From Candidatus Chlorohelix allophototropha (GTDB lineage Bacteria > Chloroflexota > Chloroflexia > Chloroheliales > Chloroheliaceae), in assembly GCF_030389965.1 (NCBI RefSeq), contig NZ_CP128400.1, positions 620,001-684,000 of the forward strand: a DNA stretch of 64,000 nucleotides, in the 5' to 3' direction. Made by a program: the position numbers and the translations under genes. This document shows positions 34,142 to 42,724 of the stretch, piece by piece; within the stretch, counting starts at the first letter, position 1; the number at the start of each line of letters is the position of its first letter. Under the pieces are notes generated by a model, which saw only the letters and a program-made list of their open reading frames with translations, was not told the DNA's origin and made no database searches.

Positions 34142-35242
34142 ATGACAAGAATTCTGGTAATTGAAGACGAAGAGGCAATCCGGGACGATATTCTGGATTT
34201 GCTGGAGGCGGAGGGTTTTGAAACCACCGCTGCCGAAAACGGCGCGGTTGGGGTTACTACTGCCCGCCTCAAACTGCCGGATTTGATTATTTGCGACATC
34301 ACCATGCCCGTATTGGACGGCTACGGAGTGCTGGAAGAGTTGCGGAAAACACCAGAAACGCAGCTAATCCCTTTTATTTTTCTGACAGCAATGGTCGACA
34401 AGGATCACCTGCGGCAGGGCATGAATCTGGGAGCAGATGATTATCTCACCAAACCGGTAGATAGCGATGAATTACTACGCGCAATCCAAACGCGCTTGAA
34501 CAAGCAAGCCGCCATCAGCGAAGCCAATCAAAAGCAGTTTAAAGAATTGCTCGGCAAATTAAGTGACAGTTTACCCGAAGAATTCGTTGAACCGCTCTCG
34601 GTGATTATGATGTCTTCTGAGATTTTGATCAAGCACGCCGATACGATGAAGGCTGGTCAGTTGGAAGAGTTGGGTCAAAACATTAATCGTACCGCCACCC
34701 GCCTGAATCGTATGATCCAGAACCGTTTGCTGATTTCCAAACTTGAACTGCTGGCAAAAGAGCCTGCAAAAGTCAATTTATTGCGCAGCCTGCAAATTAA
34801 TGAAGTCACTATGGCGGCGGTCAACGGCAGGTTCACAACGATGCTGAAGGAAAAGGCGCGCCAGCACCACCGCATGACCGACCTTGACTTGCAGTTAAAC
34901 CCGGCGGCGGTGCATATCTCGGAAGAACATCTAAAGAGAATCGCAGAGGAACTGGTAGAAAATGCCTTTAAGTTCTCCAGAGCAGGTTCCGCAATTACAG
35001 TGGTGAGCGGTTACAACCAGCGGCGCGACCGTTATATTTTCGCAGTTTATAACTACGGTAAAGAGTTTGATCGAGAAATCTCAACCAAATTTTCAGGCGG
35101 CGGCATTTTTAAAGACTCTGATGATGCAAAATGTCTGGGCTTAACAGTAGTCAAACGCATTCTCGAACTTTACAACGGGGATCTGATTATAGACTACCTT
35201 TCAGGAAGGCAAACTGTGGTAGCAGCCCGGTTGCCGCTTTAA
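34142..35242 (+). CDS. Receiver fused to a degenerate histidine kinase
   Basis: 367 residues from the ATG at 34142. The receiver is intact (Asp52 in LIICDITMPVLDG; DDYLTKPVD). The HisKA-like helices (about 135-205) read EEFVEPLSVIMMSSEIL where the H-box should be, and no His is present. The HATPase keeps the N-box (EELVENAFKFS) but the G1 motif (DxGxG) reads NYGKEF, and the G2 region is altered (SDDAKCLGLTVVK). Autophosphorylation is therefore unlikely. It may act as a phospho-controlled scaffold or regulator of the kinase upstream, with which it should be co-transcribed. Confidence 0.85.
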   Translation: MTRILVIEDEEAIRDDILDLLEAEGFETTAAENGAVGVTTARLKLPDLIICDITMPVLDGYGVLEELRKTPETQLIPFIFLTAMVDKDHLRQGMNLGADDYLTKPVDSDELLRAIQTRLNKQAAISEANQKQFKELLGKLSDSLPEEFVEPLSVIMMSSEILIKHADTMKAGQLEELGQNINRTATRLNRMIQNRLLISKLELLAKEPAKVNLLRSLQINEVTMAAVNGRFTTMLKEKARQHHRMTDLDLQLNPAAVHISEEHLKRIAEELVENAFKFSRAGSAITVVSGYNQRRDRYIFAVYNYGKEFDREISTKFSGGGIFKDSDDAKCLGLTVVKRILELYNGDLIIDYLSGRQTVVAARLPL

Positions 35243-35263
35243 TAATCCTCCGGTGGAGTATTC

Positions 35264-35647
35264 GTCTTAGCACATAGGTGACAACTTAAGGATTTGACGG
35301 ACTTGTCAAGTACAAAATCAGGAATATTTAGCCGAATTTCGGTTCTGGTGCACAGGGTATGAAAATTTTCCAAGTTAGTAGCGTATTTAACTAATATTAG
35401 TTCACACTACCCTTACCCTTTCCACCGATTCACGCAAAATGCACCAGAACCTGAATTTCATACCAATTTTGGCTGATATGTTCTTAAGTTTCTCAAATGT
35501 GACTGCTTTGGCAATTACTACTCGGACAAAATACAGGCTTTTTGTTGCCAAACAATTATTTTTACCGAAGATTGACCACTTTGAGTATCATCGTAATCAG
35601 CTTGACAACTTCAGTGGAACCTTAAGTTGTCAACTATGGTCTTAGCA
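35264..35647. mobile_element. 366-bp MITE with 19-bp inverted ends and a 9-bp target duplication
   Basis: Inverted ends CATAGGTGACAACTTAAGG (35273-35291) and the complementary 35620-35638 differ at one base. Directly outside both ends is the 9-bp direct repeat GTCTTAGCA (35264-35272 and 35639-35647). No coding sequence lies inside. A second smaller element (35341-35451) is nested within it. Confidence 0.85.
35341..35451. mobile_element. 111-bp ISL3-derived MITE nested in the larger MITE
   Basis: Ends GGTTCTGGTGCA (35341-35352) and TGCACCAGAACC (35440-35451). The right end continues inward for about 38 bases with close similarity to the left end of the ISL3 element at 47007. Flanks CGAATTTC and TGAATTTC match in 7 of 8 bases, the duplication size used by ISL3 elements. 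Confidence 0.8.
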
Positions 35648-35691
35648 CTAACCGGTTAATAGCACATAGCCTCACTAAGAGAGTGTAAAAA

Positions 35692-36117
35692 ATGGACGAG
35701 AATAAATTAAATGTGAACGCGGCGGTGACAGATAGCAGCAATACCAATATGGATTTCACCATGCTATCAAATTTGTTAAAACTGGCAGACGGTAGCGAAG
35801 AATTTGTACTATCAATTGTCGAGCTATATTTGGAAGACACGGCAAAGTTACTCAAAGAGATAGATCATAATTTGATAGAGCATGATGCCAAAGCCCTTAA
35901 GTTTAATATACATACCATCAAGGGTAGTTCCGGGAATGTCGGGGCGCTTGCGGTTATTGCGCAATGTACCGAGATTGAAAACCAGCTAAGTGCCGGGGAT
36001 TTAACCGGAATTGAGCCGATCTGTAACCGCCTAAAACTGGAATTTGAAAGAGTGAAAGACGTTTTGGAAGTAAATAACCTGATGCCTATTTTGGGATACT
36101 TACAATCTTTCGGGTAA
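35692..36117 (+). CDS. Histidine phosphotransfer (HPt) protein
   Basis: 141 residues. A four-helix HPt domain with His74 in IHTIKGSSGNVGALAV, the typical HTLKGSS motif. The N-terminal 20 residues are polar and probably flexible. Stand-alone HPt proteins move phosphate between receivers of hybrid kinases. Its neighbours are two receiver-kinase fusions and, across the divergent region, CheA-REC and CheY, so a multi-step relay is plausible. The gene was once closer to the kinase genes; a MITE now separates them by about 450 bases. Confidence 0.9.
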   Translation: MDENKLNVNAAVTDSSNTNMDFTMLSNLLKLADGSEEFVLSIVELYLEDTAKLLKEIDHNLIEHDAKALKFNIHTIKGSSGNVGALAVIAQCTEIENQLSAGDLTGIEPICNRLKLEFERVKDVLEVNNLMPILGYLQSFG

Positions 36118-36321
36118 AAGCGACGCTAAGGAAAAATCACAAACTTTTGAGCAAAAAGAGATGCTAAGCTATAGATCTTCAGGTTTGGTTTTGGAATCTT
36201 CTGGCAGGTTTTGTGCTTAACCATCGCCGTATTTTTCAAAAACCTTTTCTGAACATCTATATCAATTTTTAGAAATCCTCACCACCAATGCTAGTTTTAC
36301 CGGGTTGGTGCCCAATATCAC

Positions 36322-36366
36322 CTAGGAACAGGATACGTGTACCGATGAGTTAAATTGTCAAGGGGT
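36322..36366 (+). repeat. Dispersed 44-bp repeat, copy 2
   Basis: Same sequence as 24623-24666 in the opposite orientation (shared CTAGGAACAGGATACGTGT start and TTAAATTGTCAAGGGGT end). Confidence 0.7.
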
Positions 36367-36468
36367 CAGGGCCTGGATTTTGAAAAATTATAACGCCGAG
36401 GGAGTGAAACAGCCCATTGCTTCTATCTACGTTAGCCCCTCCCCACCGACTGTTTCACGGACGCAGGC

Positions 36469-36497
36469 GCGGTGCTGAATAAGCGCCGCTTTTCTTT
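36469..36497 (+). terminator. Orphan rho-independent terminator
   Basis: GCGGTGCT (36469-36476) pairs with AGCGCCGC (36482-36489, one G-U pair), followed by TTTTCTTTTTTT. No gene ends immediately upstream, so it may belong to a lost element or a short RNA. Confidence 0.6.
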
Positions 36498-36572
36498 TTT
36501 TAAGCATACACAAAACAAACCTGGTTGAAAGTAACACAACCAGCCAGCTTTACGTTTAGATTGTTCTCAGCG

Positions 36573-36779
36573 CTAACCAGCTACTTCCGTGGCTCGCGCT
36601 GCTACCAGGGTGTAAGCTTGCCCATTCCAGTTGAAACTGCTTATTTTATCCTCCAACTTCAAACATTGAAGCTTTTGGAGCAGGAATTCTCGAGTAGTCA
36701 ACCGACCTCGCCCTTCCAATTTCAATTTGGCACCCCAGTTCATTAGTTTGCGGGCTACCAATTCCGGATTGCCAATCAC
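36573..36779 (-). CDS. Possible small ORF, unrecognised
   Basis: 68 codons from a GTG preceded by GAAGAGGAG. The product (for example LVARKLMNWGAKLKLEGRG and NWNGQAYTLVA) looks protein-like but I do not recognise it. It lies just inside an IS4-type end (36804-36818), so it may be a scrap of a transposon. Confidence 0.3.
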   Translation of the reverse strand: MIGNPELVARKLMNWGAKLKLEGRGRLTTREFLLQKLQCLKLEDKISSFNWNGQAYTLVAARATEVAG

Positions 36780-36803
36780 CTCCTCTTCCTAGAACTTCTT
36801 TTC

Positions 36804-36818
36804 TGTACGATAGCAAAG
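36804..36818 (-). repeat. Solo IS4-type end
   Basis: Reverse complement CTTTGCTATCGTACA matches the left end of the element at 13531 in all but one base, and the next two inward bases also match. No full element accompanies it. Confidence 0.6.
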
Positions 36819-36918
36819 CTCAGAATAGAATACTACCGTTCTCAAGCACAATTTTTGCTACAATAAAGATACTTCGGTGTAGATTTCTCTAAACTTTAGT
36901 TGCAGTAGAGGAGGTAAT

Positions 36919-38301
36919 ATGTCTGGAAATAGTGCGACTGAAATTGAGCATGTATCTGAGCTAATTAACCACCCCGACCCCTATAGCATCCCCTACGCAG
37001 AGTTGCAAGCCTTGCGTTTGAAACTCTTGCAAAAATGGTTCGACCAGAATTATCGGCAGATTCCTGTTTTACAAAGAGCCGCCGACCGCAAGGGCATTAC
37101 ACGTATCGAGAAAGCCGAAGATGCCATTCCCTTGCTTTTCTCGCATTCCACCTATAAGACTTACCCGGAATCTTTTTTGGAGAAGGGACAGTGGGATAAG
37201 CTGAACCTTTGGCTGGCTACTTTAACGGTGCATGGCGACAAATTAAAACAGATGAATACCGAAGGAATTTCGGGACTGGACGATTGGTTGTCAGCGGTGG
37301 AAGCGCAGGGCTTTGCTATGAGCGTCTCGTCTGGTACCAGTGGCAAACCCTCCTTTATTCCTCGAAGAGCCGAGGATGGGCCTCTTTTCTTCCGCAGTTT
37401 CATTACCATGCCCAAACTCGGACAGGGTTTTGATGAAGGTGTGCAAATACCCATTCTGCTAGGTTTCTTCCGAGAGGGATGGCACGTCTTGAACCTGTTT
37501 GCCAATGAATTGCTAAGGCAACTGCCAGATTGGGGAGTGACTTTTGCTTTTGATGGTCGTCTTTCTCCTACCACTATTCGTCAAGAAATTAAAATGCGTA
37601 GAATGATTGCGGAAGGGAAACTTTCACCCGACGAAGTAGCAGCTTTTGAGAAATTGGCAGAAGAGCAAAAAGCGATCAGAGGGGCAGTATTCCAGCAATT
37701 CATCCAGAAGGTGATGGTTAATAAGGGTAAAAGAATCTTTTTGCTGGCGCAAACCTCGGTGATGTATCAGATGGCAGCTAATGGCCTGGCGTTAGGGCTG
37801 GAAAATTTCTTCGCCCCCGACTCAATTATTATGCATGCAGGTGGCGCAAAAGGATTTAAACTGCCCCCGGATTATCAAGAACAGATGGCGCGTTTCTTTG
37901 GTGTTCCGCTGCAAAACGTGGTTAACTTTTATGCCATGTCCGAAAAAGGCTCTGCCTCCCTCTTTTGCCAGTACGGACGCAATCATGTTGCGCCTTGGGA
38001 AATTCCGCTTATCCTCGATCGGGAAGGGGAAAAGCTTCTGAATCCTGAGTTTGGTTCCGGCGAGGTAATTGTGGGTCGGTATGCCTTTGTTGACCTAGTA
38101 GCGCAATCCCATTGGGGCGGCGTAACCACTGGGGATCAGGTTAAGGTCAGCTTTGAGCGTTGTCCATGCGGTCGGGAAGGTCCGCAAATACTAGAGATTG
38201 CCCGTTATTCCGATCTGCCTGACGCTCCTGACGACGATAAATTATCCTGCTCTACCGAAATGGCATACTACGTCAATGTAGAAATGGAGTTGGGAGTATG
38301 A
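36919..38301 (+). CDS. LuxE-like acyl-protein synthetase/ANL-family ligase
   Basis: 460 residues. The ATP-binding loop reads SVSSGTSGKPSFIPRR (135-150). Later blocks include HAGGAKGF, NFYAMSEKGSASLFCQYG and a GDQVKVSFERCPCGREGP segment near the end, all as in LuxE and in coenzyme F390/phenylacetate-CoA ligase-like proteins. LuxE activates a fatty acid as acyl-AMP and passes it to the reductase LuxC. Here the luxC-like gene follows with an ATGA overlap (38298-38301), strong evidence that they work together. AGAGGAGG precedes the ATG. Confidence 0.85.
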   Translation: MSGNSATEIEHVSELINHPDPYSIPYAELQALRLKLLQKWFDQNYRQIPVLQRAADRKGITRIEKAEDAIPLLFSHSTYKTYPESFLEKGQWDKLNLWLATLTVHGDKLKQMNTEGISGLDDWLSAVEAQGFAMSVSSGTSGKPSFIPRRAEDGPLFFRSFITMPKLGQGFDEGVQIPILLGFFREGWHVLNLFANELLRQLPDWGVTFAFDGRLSPTTIRQEIKMRRMIAEGKLSPDEVAAFEKLAEEQKAIRGAVFQQFIQKVMVNKGKRIFLLAQTSVMYQMAANGLALGLENFFAPDSIIMHAGGAKGFKLPPDYQEQMARFFGVPLQNVVNFYAMSEKGSASLFCQYGRNHVAPWEIPLILDREGEKLLNPEFGSGEVIVGRYAFVDLVAQSHWGGVTTGDQVKVSFERCPCGREGPQILEIARYSDLPDAPDDDKLSCSTEMAYYVNVEMELGV

Positions 38302-39722
38302 AAGAGGTGCTGGCGGAAGCCAGCGCCAAACCCATCCCGGTCAAGTTTTTCATACGGGGCGAATTGATTGAAGGTGCCGAGTTAGAATTTTCCGGCAGAG
38401 GAGGAGAGACAACTTTCGTTTCCGCCAACCCGTCCAAACTCCTGAATCGGATAGTTCTGCGCGACCCCCAATCGATGGTGAGCGATTTTAAAGGTTTGAA
38501 AACCTCTGATATTGTTGATTTTCTGGTAGCGTTGGGGGAAAAGTTGGAGTTTGACCGCAACCCCTTGATGCAAGAAGCGTGCCGTGTTTCCACACTCTTT
38601 AGCGGTCTAACCCCTTCTATCCTTGAAGGTTGTTATCGCCGGATTCCACTAGTTTTCTCGCGCCCGGCGTTAGAAAGCCTCGTGGAAAATGAAGTAGGCA
38701 TCAACTTTTTAGATGGTTGGGTGGAAGTGCCTGTACCGTTGGGACGTGCTAAAGTGAGGGCTTATGGTGCGAAAACCCTGCACATTATCGCCGGGAATGT
38801 ACCGCTGATTGCAGCAATTAGTGTCATTCGGGGGGCATTAATCAAAGCGGATAATATTATCAAACTCCCTTCCAACGACCCGCTTACCGCTACCGCTATT
38901 CTCACTACCATGCACGAGTTTGACCCCGGTCATCCGCTGGTCAAACATTTTGTTTCGGTTTACTGGAAGGGCGGAGATAGTCGGGTTGAGCGTCCTCTTA
39001 TTACACCACAACATCTGGAAAAAATCATTGCGTGGGGCGGTCACAATTCGGTCAAGCATATCAAGAATCTAGTTGGACCGGGCATCGACCTGATTACACT
39101 TGACCCCAAATTCAGCATATCCGTCATTGGTGCAGAAGCCTTCACCTCGGAAGATGTGATGCGACAAGCGGCAGGGCGGGCGGCGTTAGATGCTGGCACT
39201 TTTAATCAAGAAGCATGTGTCAATTCCCGCACCCAATTTGTACAAACCACCCCAGAAAAGGCGGCTCGCTACGGTGAGTTGCTCTATCAAGCATTACAGG
39301 AACTGCACCCATCCATAAGCACTCGCCCCAAGCACTTTCCCGCGCACTTGCGAGAGAATCTGGAAAGTTTGCGCTATATGTATGATTTTTACCATGTGGC
39401 GGGGGGCGAAAAGGGTGAAGGGGCGGTTGTCACCAGTCTCACCGGTGACCCGGTAGATTTCTTCCCCTCCTGCAAGGTCGTAAATGTAATACCCTTTAAC
39501 GAAATAACCGAGATTTTACCGCATATAACGGTTGCTACCCAATGTGTGGGGATTTATCCTGAACCTTTGAAAGAGGCGTTAATGGATTCGCTGGTAGCAC
39601 AGGGAGTGCAACGCTTCGTTTCGTTGGGCAAAGCCACTGAGGGCGGTATCGGTGTTCCCAGCGATGCGATAGAGCCGATGCGGCGAGCCTGTAAGTGGAT
39701 TGTAAATGAGATAGAGGCATAA
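38298..39722 (+). CDS. LuxC-like acyl-CoA/acyl-protein reductase
   Basis: 474 residues of the LuxC family (aldehyde dehydrogenase fold). It uses NADPH to reduce an activated acyl group to an aldehyde through a covalent Cys thioester. The candidate nucleophile is Cys307 in TFNQEACVNSR; nucleotide-binding regions include LHIIAGNVPL and IKLPSNDPLTATA. Length matches LuxC (about 470-490). The start overlaps the stop of the LuxE-like gene, and an SDR gene follows 18 bases later. No luxA or luxB is present, so the aldehyde has another use. Confidence 0.9.
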   Translation: MKEVLAEASAKPIPVKFFIRGELIEGAELEFSGRGGETTFVSANPSKLLNRIVLRDPQSMVSDFKGLKTSDIVDFLVALGEKLEFDRNPLMQEACRVSTLFSGLTPSILEGCYRRIPLVFSRPALESLVENEVGINFLDGWVEVPVPLGRAKVRAYGAKTLHIIAGNVPLIAAISVIRGALIKADNIIKLPSNDPLTATAILTTMHEFDPGHPLVKHFVSVYWKGGDSRVERPLITPQHLEKIIAWGGHNSVKHIKNLVGPGIDLITLDPKFSISVIGAEAFTSEDVMRQAAGRAALDAGTFNQEACVNSRTQFVQTTPEKAARYGELLYQALQELHPSISTRPKHFPAHLRENLESLRYMYDFYHVAGGEKGEGAVVTSLTGDPVDFFPSCKVVNVIPFNEITEILPHITVATQCVGIYPEPLKEALMDSLVAQGVQRFVSLGKATEGGIGVPSDAIEPMRRACKWIVNEIEA

Positions 39723-39740
39723 TAGAGAATGGAGAAATAA

Positions 39741-40553
39741 ATGTACCACTACGTCGGAAAAACTGCGTTAATCACCGGAGCCTCTTCCGGTATCGGGGAA
39801 GTTTTTGCCAGAGCGTTGGCGAAGCGTGGAATGAACCTTATATTGGTTGCACGTACCGAAAGTAAACTGAGAGCTTTGGCACAGGAATTGGGCAGCCAAT
39901 ATAGGGTTAACGTGGAGGTGCTTTCGATAGACTTGGGAAATCCCGGAGCGGCGCAAAGTGTTCGCCAAACTACCCGCGATGCCGGGTGGCGGGTAGATTT
40001 ATTGGTGAATAATGCCGGTTTTTCTACGCTTGGGGCATTTGAAACTATACCGCCTGAGTTGGAACAACAGTGCGTGATGGTGAATATCGCAGCTTTGTTG
40101 GATTTAACCCACGCCTATATTCCTGACATGCTAGAACAGGGCGAAGGGGCTATTATAAACATGGCTTCGGTGCTGAGTTTCGTAGGGGGCGGCAGACAAG
40201 CGACTTATGCCGCCACCAAAGCTTTTGTATTTTCCCTGAGCCAAGCGCTGTGGTCAGACTATCGGAAGCGTGGAATACGGGTGTTTGCGCTATGTCCCGG
40301 TCCGGTAGCTACCGGTTTCTTCGAGGTGATGGGGGCAGATGCAAAGCTGAATTTTATGGGGCTAATGGATAAACCGGAAAGAGTAGTAAAGGTCGGTCTA
40401 AAAGCTTTCGAAAAAGGAAAGCCCTATAAGTTGGTAGGCTGGTTTACCAAAGCAACGGCACTTTCTACGAGAATTCTGCCACGCACCTTGATGAGTCGGG
40501 TTGTGCATTTTATGACCGTTTTCATCTACAAACCTAATGGGAAAAGGCGGTAG
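39741..40553 (+). CDS. Short-chain dehydrogenase/reductase
   Basis: 270 residues, classical SDR. NAD(P) motif TGASSGIGE (12-20), NNAG (90-93), Ser143 and the catalytic pair Tyr156/Lys160 in YAATK. The closest flavour is the YqjQ/DltE-like and 17-beta-HSD12-type SDRs (CPGPVATGFF motif), often linked to lipid metabolism. As third gene of the LuxE/LuxC operon it may reduce the fatty aldehyde to an alcohol or act on a related ketone. AATGGAG precedes the ATG. Confidence 0.9.
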   Translation: MYHYVGKTALITGASSGIGEVFARALAKRGMNLILVARTESKLRALAQELGSQYRVNVEVLSIDLGNPGAAQSVRQTTRDAGWRVDLLVNNAGFSTLGAFETIPPELEQQCVMVNIAALLDLTHAYIPDMLEQGEGAIINMASVLSFVGGGRQATYAATKAFVFSLSQALWSDYRKRGIRVFALCPGPVATGFFEVMGADAKLNFMGLMDKPERVVKVGLKAFEKGKPYKLVGWFTKATALSTRILPRTLMSRVVHFMTVFIYKPNGKRR

Positions 40554-40666
40554 TTGCGGATAAAACTGCACCATATGACCTTCCGTACAACATTGGAATA
40601 ATTTTGGGCGGTAAGCTTGAAATGATGCTACTGCTTATTATCAGAAGCTCACCTTTCTAATATGAC

Positions 40667-40897
40667 TTGAACGATCCAAAACTATTTGAAGTGTTTTATC
40701 CTACCCGAAAAAGCAAAACAGCGATTATCTTCTCACTAGGGGTTACTTACCGGAAACGGGAAGAAGTGGTTCATCCGCACTTTGTGTGGGTTTCATCCGA
40801 ATTTTATGTGGGAACTTTTGGCGGAGCTAAACGTATATTAGATAAATCTCTCAAGGAACCTAAACCAAATGATAAGGAGCTAAATTTATACCTTTGA
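40667..40897 (+). CDS. Small hypothetical protein
   Basis: 76 codons from a TTG without a clear ribosome binding site. The product is rich in aromatic residues (HFVWVSSEFYVGTFGG) and ends ELNLYL. I do not recognise it. It may be a fragment bordering the recombinase scrap that follows. Confidence 0.3.
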   Translation: MNDPKLFEVFYPTRKSKTAIIFSLGVTYRKREEVVHPHFVWVSSEFYVGTFGGAKRILDKSLKEPKPNDKELNLYL

Positions 40898-41083
40898 ATC
40901 CTTTTGAATTTTTATTACCGGCTTCAACCGGTTTGCATCTCGATCGCCTGCTAGTACTAATCGACCAGGTTTTACTTCCGGGTAGCAAGAGAGCATTACT
41001 GCTCTCCCGACCCCGTGAATCTGCTCGTGCGAGTTTCCCCGCAAGCAGCTTGAGCCTCTACGAAGGTAGCTACGGTTGGCTAA

Positions 41084-41272
41084 ACCACGCTTTTTTAATA
41101 CCTTCATTACCGACTGATCGGTCATAATTTCCACTCTGACCTTGCCACTTTTATGCAATGGGCAGAAGAGCGCCCCGGCAGTGTCACCCCGTTGTCCTAA
41201 CCAGACTGCCAGAGATTTAGCGGCTCCACCTTTGACATACACCAGCCGGTCTTTGCCGCCCTTGGCTCCTCT
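41084..41272 (-). pseudogene. Tyrosine recombinase fragment
   Basis: Minus-strand reading RGAKGGKDRLVYVKGGAAKS, LAVWLGQRGDTAGALFCP and MTDQSVMKVLKKRG matches the part of tyrosine recombinases (phage-integrase family) just before the catalytic HxxR box. Both the N-terminal part and the R-H-R-Y region beyond are missing or shifted out of frame. Confidence 0.65.
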
Positions 41273-41348
41273 AAGGGAATTAAAAAGAAAAAGGTATCCT
41301 GAGGAACTGGTATAATCTTCTTCCGGTAAAGAGATTGGGAGAAGAAAA

Positions 41349-42539
41349 GTGGAATTAACCGAAAGCTTAAAAGAAACATTTATCACAACGGCTAAGCAAC
41401 TAAAGGGTAGTGACCGACGAATATTTATGGCCCGGATTACCAGAGAATTAGGAGCAGGGGGTCAAACCAAGGCTGAAAAAGAGTTGGGTTGGAACCGTAA
41501 AACCTTAAGAAAAGGCACCAAAGAATTAGAAAGTGGGGTGCCTATTGTGGATAATTACCAAGCTAGAGGGCGTAAACGGGCTGAGGAACATTTGCCAAAC
41601 CTATTGACAGATATGCAGGAAATAGTGGATAAGCAAAGCCAAACTGACCCTCAATTCAAGAGTAACCGGCTTTATACTCGCTTGAGTGCGGCAGAAGTAA
41701 GGCGACAATTGATCGCCCAAAAGGGTTACCTGGAGGAGGACTTGCCCACCGCTACTGCGATTGGCTACAAGCTAAATAAAATGGGGTATCATCCCAATCG
41801 AGTGCAGAAAAGTAAACCGAAAAAAAGATAGCCCAAACTGACGATATTTTCGAGGAAATCCACCAGGGCGGATAATGCCCCCAGCCAGTTGCGGGTCTCA
41901 CTGGATGCCAAAGCAGTAGTCAAATTAGGGGATTTCAGCCGAGGAGGCAAGAACCGGGTAGCAGTAAAAACGCTAGATCACGATTTTAAGCCGGAAGGCA
42001 CCGTTACCCCGGTAGGACTGCTCTTACCTGGTTTGGGAGAATTGTTTCTTTATCTGGTACTTTCCAAAGTGACGAGTGACTGCCTGGTAGATATTTTGGA
42101 ACAGTGGTGGGAGCAGGTAAAAGCACGGTTCCCAGAGGTAGGTGAAATAGTGCTGAACCTGGATAATGGTCCCGAGAACAACAGCCGGAGAACTCAATTT
42201 ATGTATCGGCTGGTGGAGTTCGGTAAACGAGAGGGTTTAACCATCACGCTGGCTTACTATCCACCCTATCATAGCAAGTGCAATCCGGTGGAAAGATGCT
42301 GGGGTATTCTGGAACAGCATTGGAATGGCGACATCCCAGACTGCCTGGAAACAGTGAAAAGATTTGCTCAGAGTATGTCTTGGAAGGGCAAGTTCCCTTA
42401 TTGACAAGCTGTATCAAGCGGGGGTTAAGCTTTCTAGGGAAGCTATGGCTACAGTGGAAGGGTTTCTGGTTCGCCTGCCTACTTTGCCTAATTGGTTTGT
42501 TACCATTCCTTGCCCTGTTCTTGATCCGAATACTTAATT
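41349..42539 (+). pseudogene. ISAzo13-family transposase, broken by frameshifts
   Basis: First part 41349-41831 (RRIFMARITRELGAGGQTKA, ELGWNRKTLRKG, LSAAEVRRQLI), then 41889-42404 (LRVSLDAKAVVKLGDFSRGG with first Asp, LNLDNGPENNSRRTQF with second Asp, PVERCWGILEQHWNG with Glu), then a C-terminal stretch (LIDKLYQAGVKLSREAMATV) in another frame ending near 42539. The first shift is at an A7G run (41818-41825) and would be healed by a -1 slip, the second is a one-base gain in GGG near 41866, the third lies near 42395. Three breaks mark it as dead. No clear terminal repeats were found. Confidence 0.8.
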
Positions 42540-42724
42540 ATTTTTGGTTCCCATTATATGCTTATCTTCTAGGTGTATACTAAAATATGTACTTGGAATA
42601 AGAATAGGAACTTCTATGCAATCAGAAGCTTGAAGCTTGTCTCTTTATTTCAAACTTGGTCTGCCACCGAAGCAATCCGTCGTATTTAGTAGTGTAAAAG
42701 CTCAGTGAAACTAACAGGCAAGGA

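Larger units (their letters stand above)
36118..36918. other. Gene-free region with IS scars
   Basis: Holds copy 2 of the 44-bp dispersed repeat, an orphan terminator at 36469-36497, a GTGAAACAG/CTGTTTCAC inverted repeat near 36404 and 36451, a possible small minus-strand frame (36573-36779) and an IS4-type end at 36804. The promoter of the following operon should lie in the last 80 bases. Confidence 0.5.

Noticed and set aside
36919-39722. Bioluminescence (lux) operon
   Set aside because: No luxA/luxB luciferase genes are present; only the fatty-acid activation and reduction parts have counterparts.
40894-41127. Plus-strand ORF (MNPFEF start) as a real gene
   Set aside because: It lies opposite a recognisable tyrosine recombinase fragment and has no ribosome binding site or domain.
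41818-41825. Programmed -1 frameshift at A7G in the ISAzo13-type transposase
   Set aside because: The site is slippery and would heal the first break, but two further independent frame breaks downstream show the gene is simply decayed.
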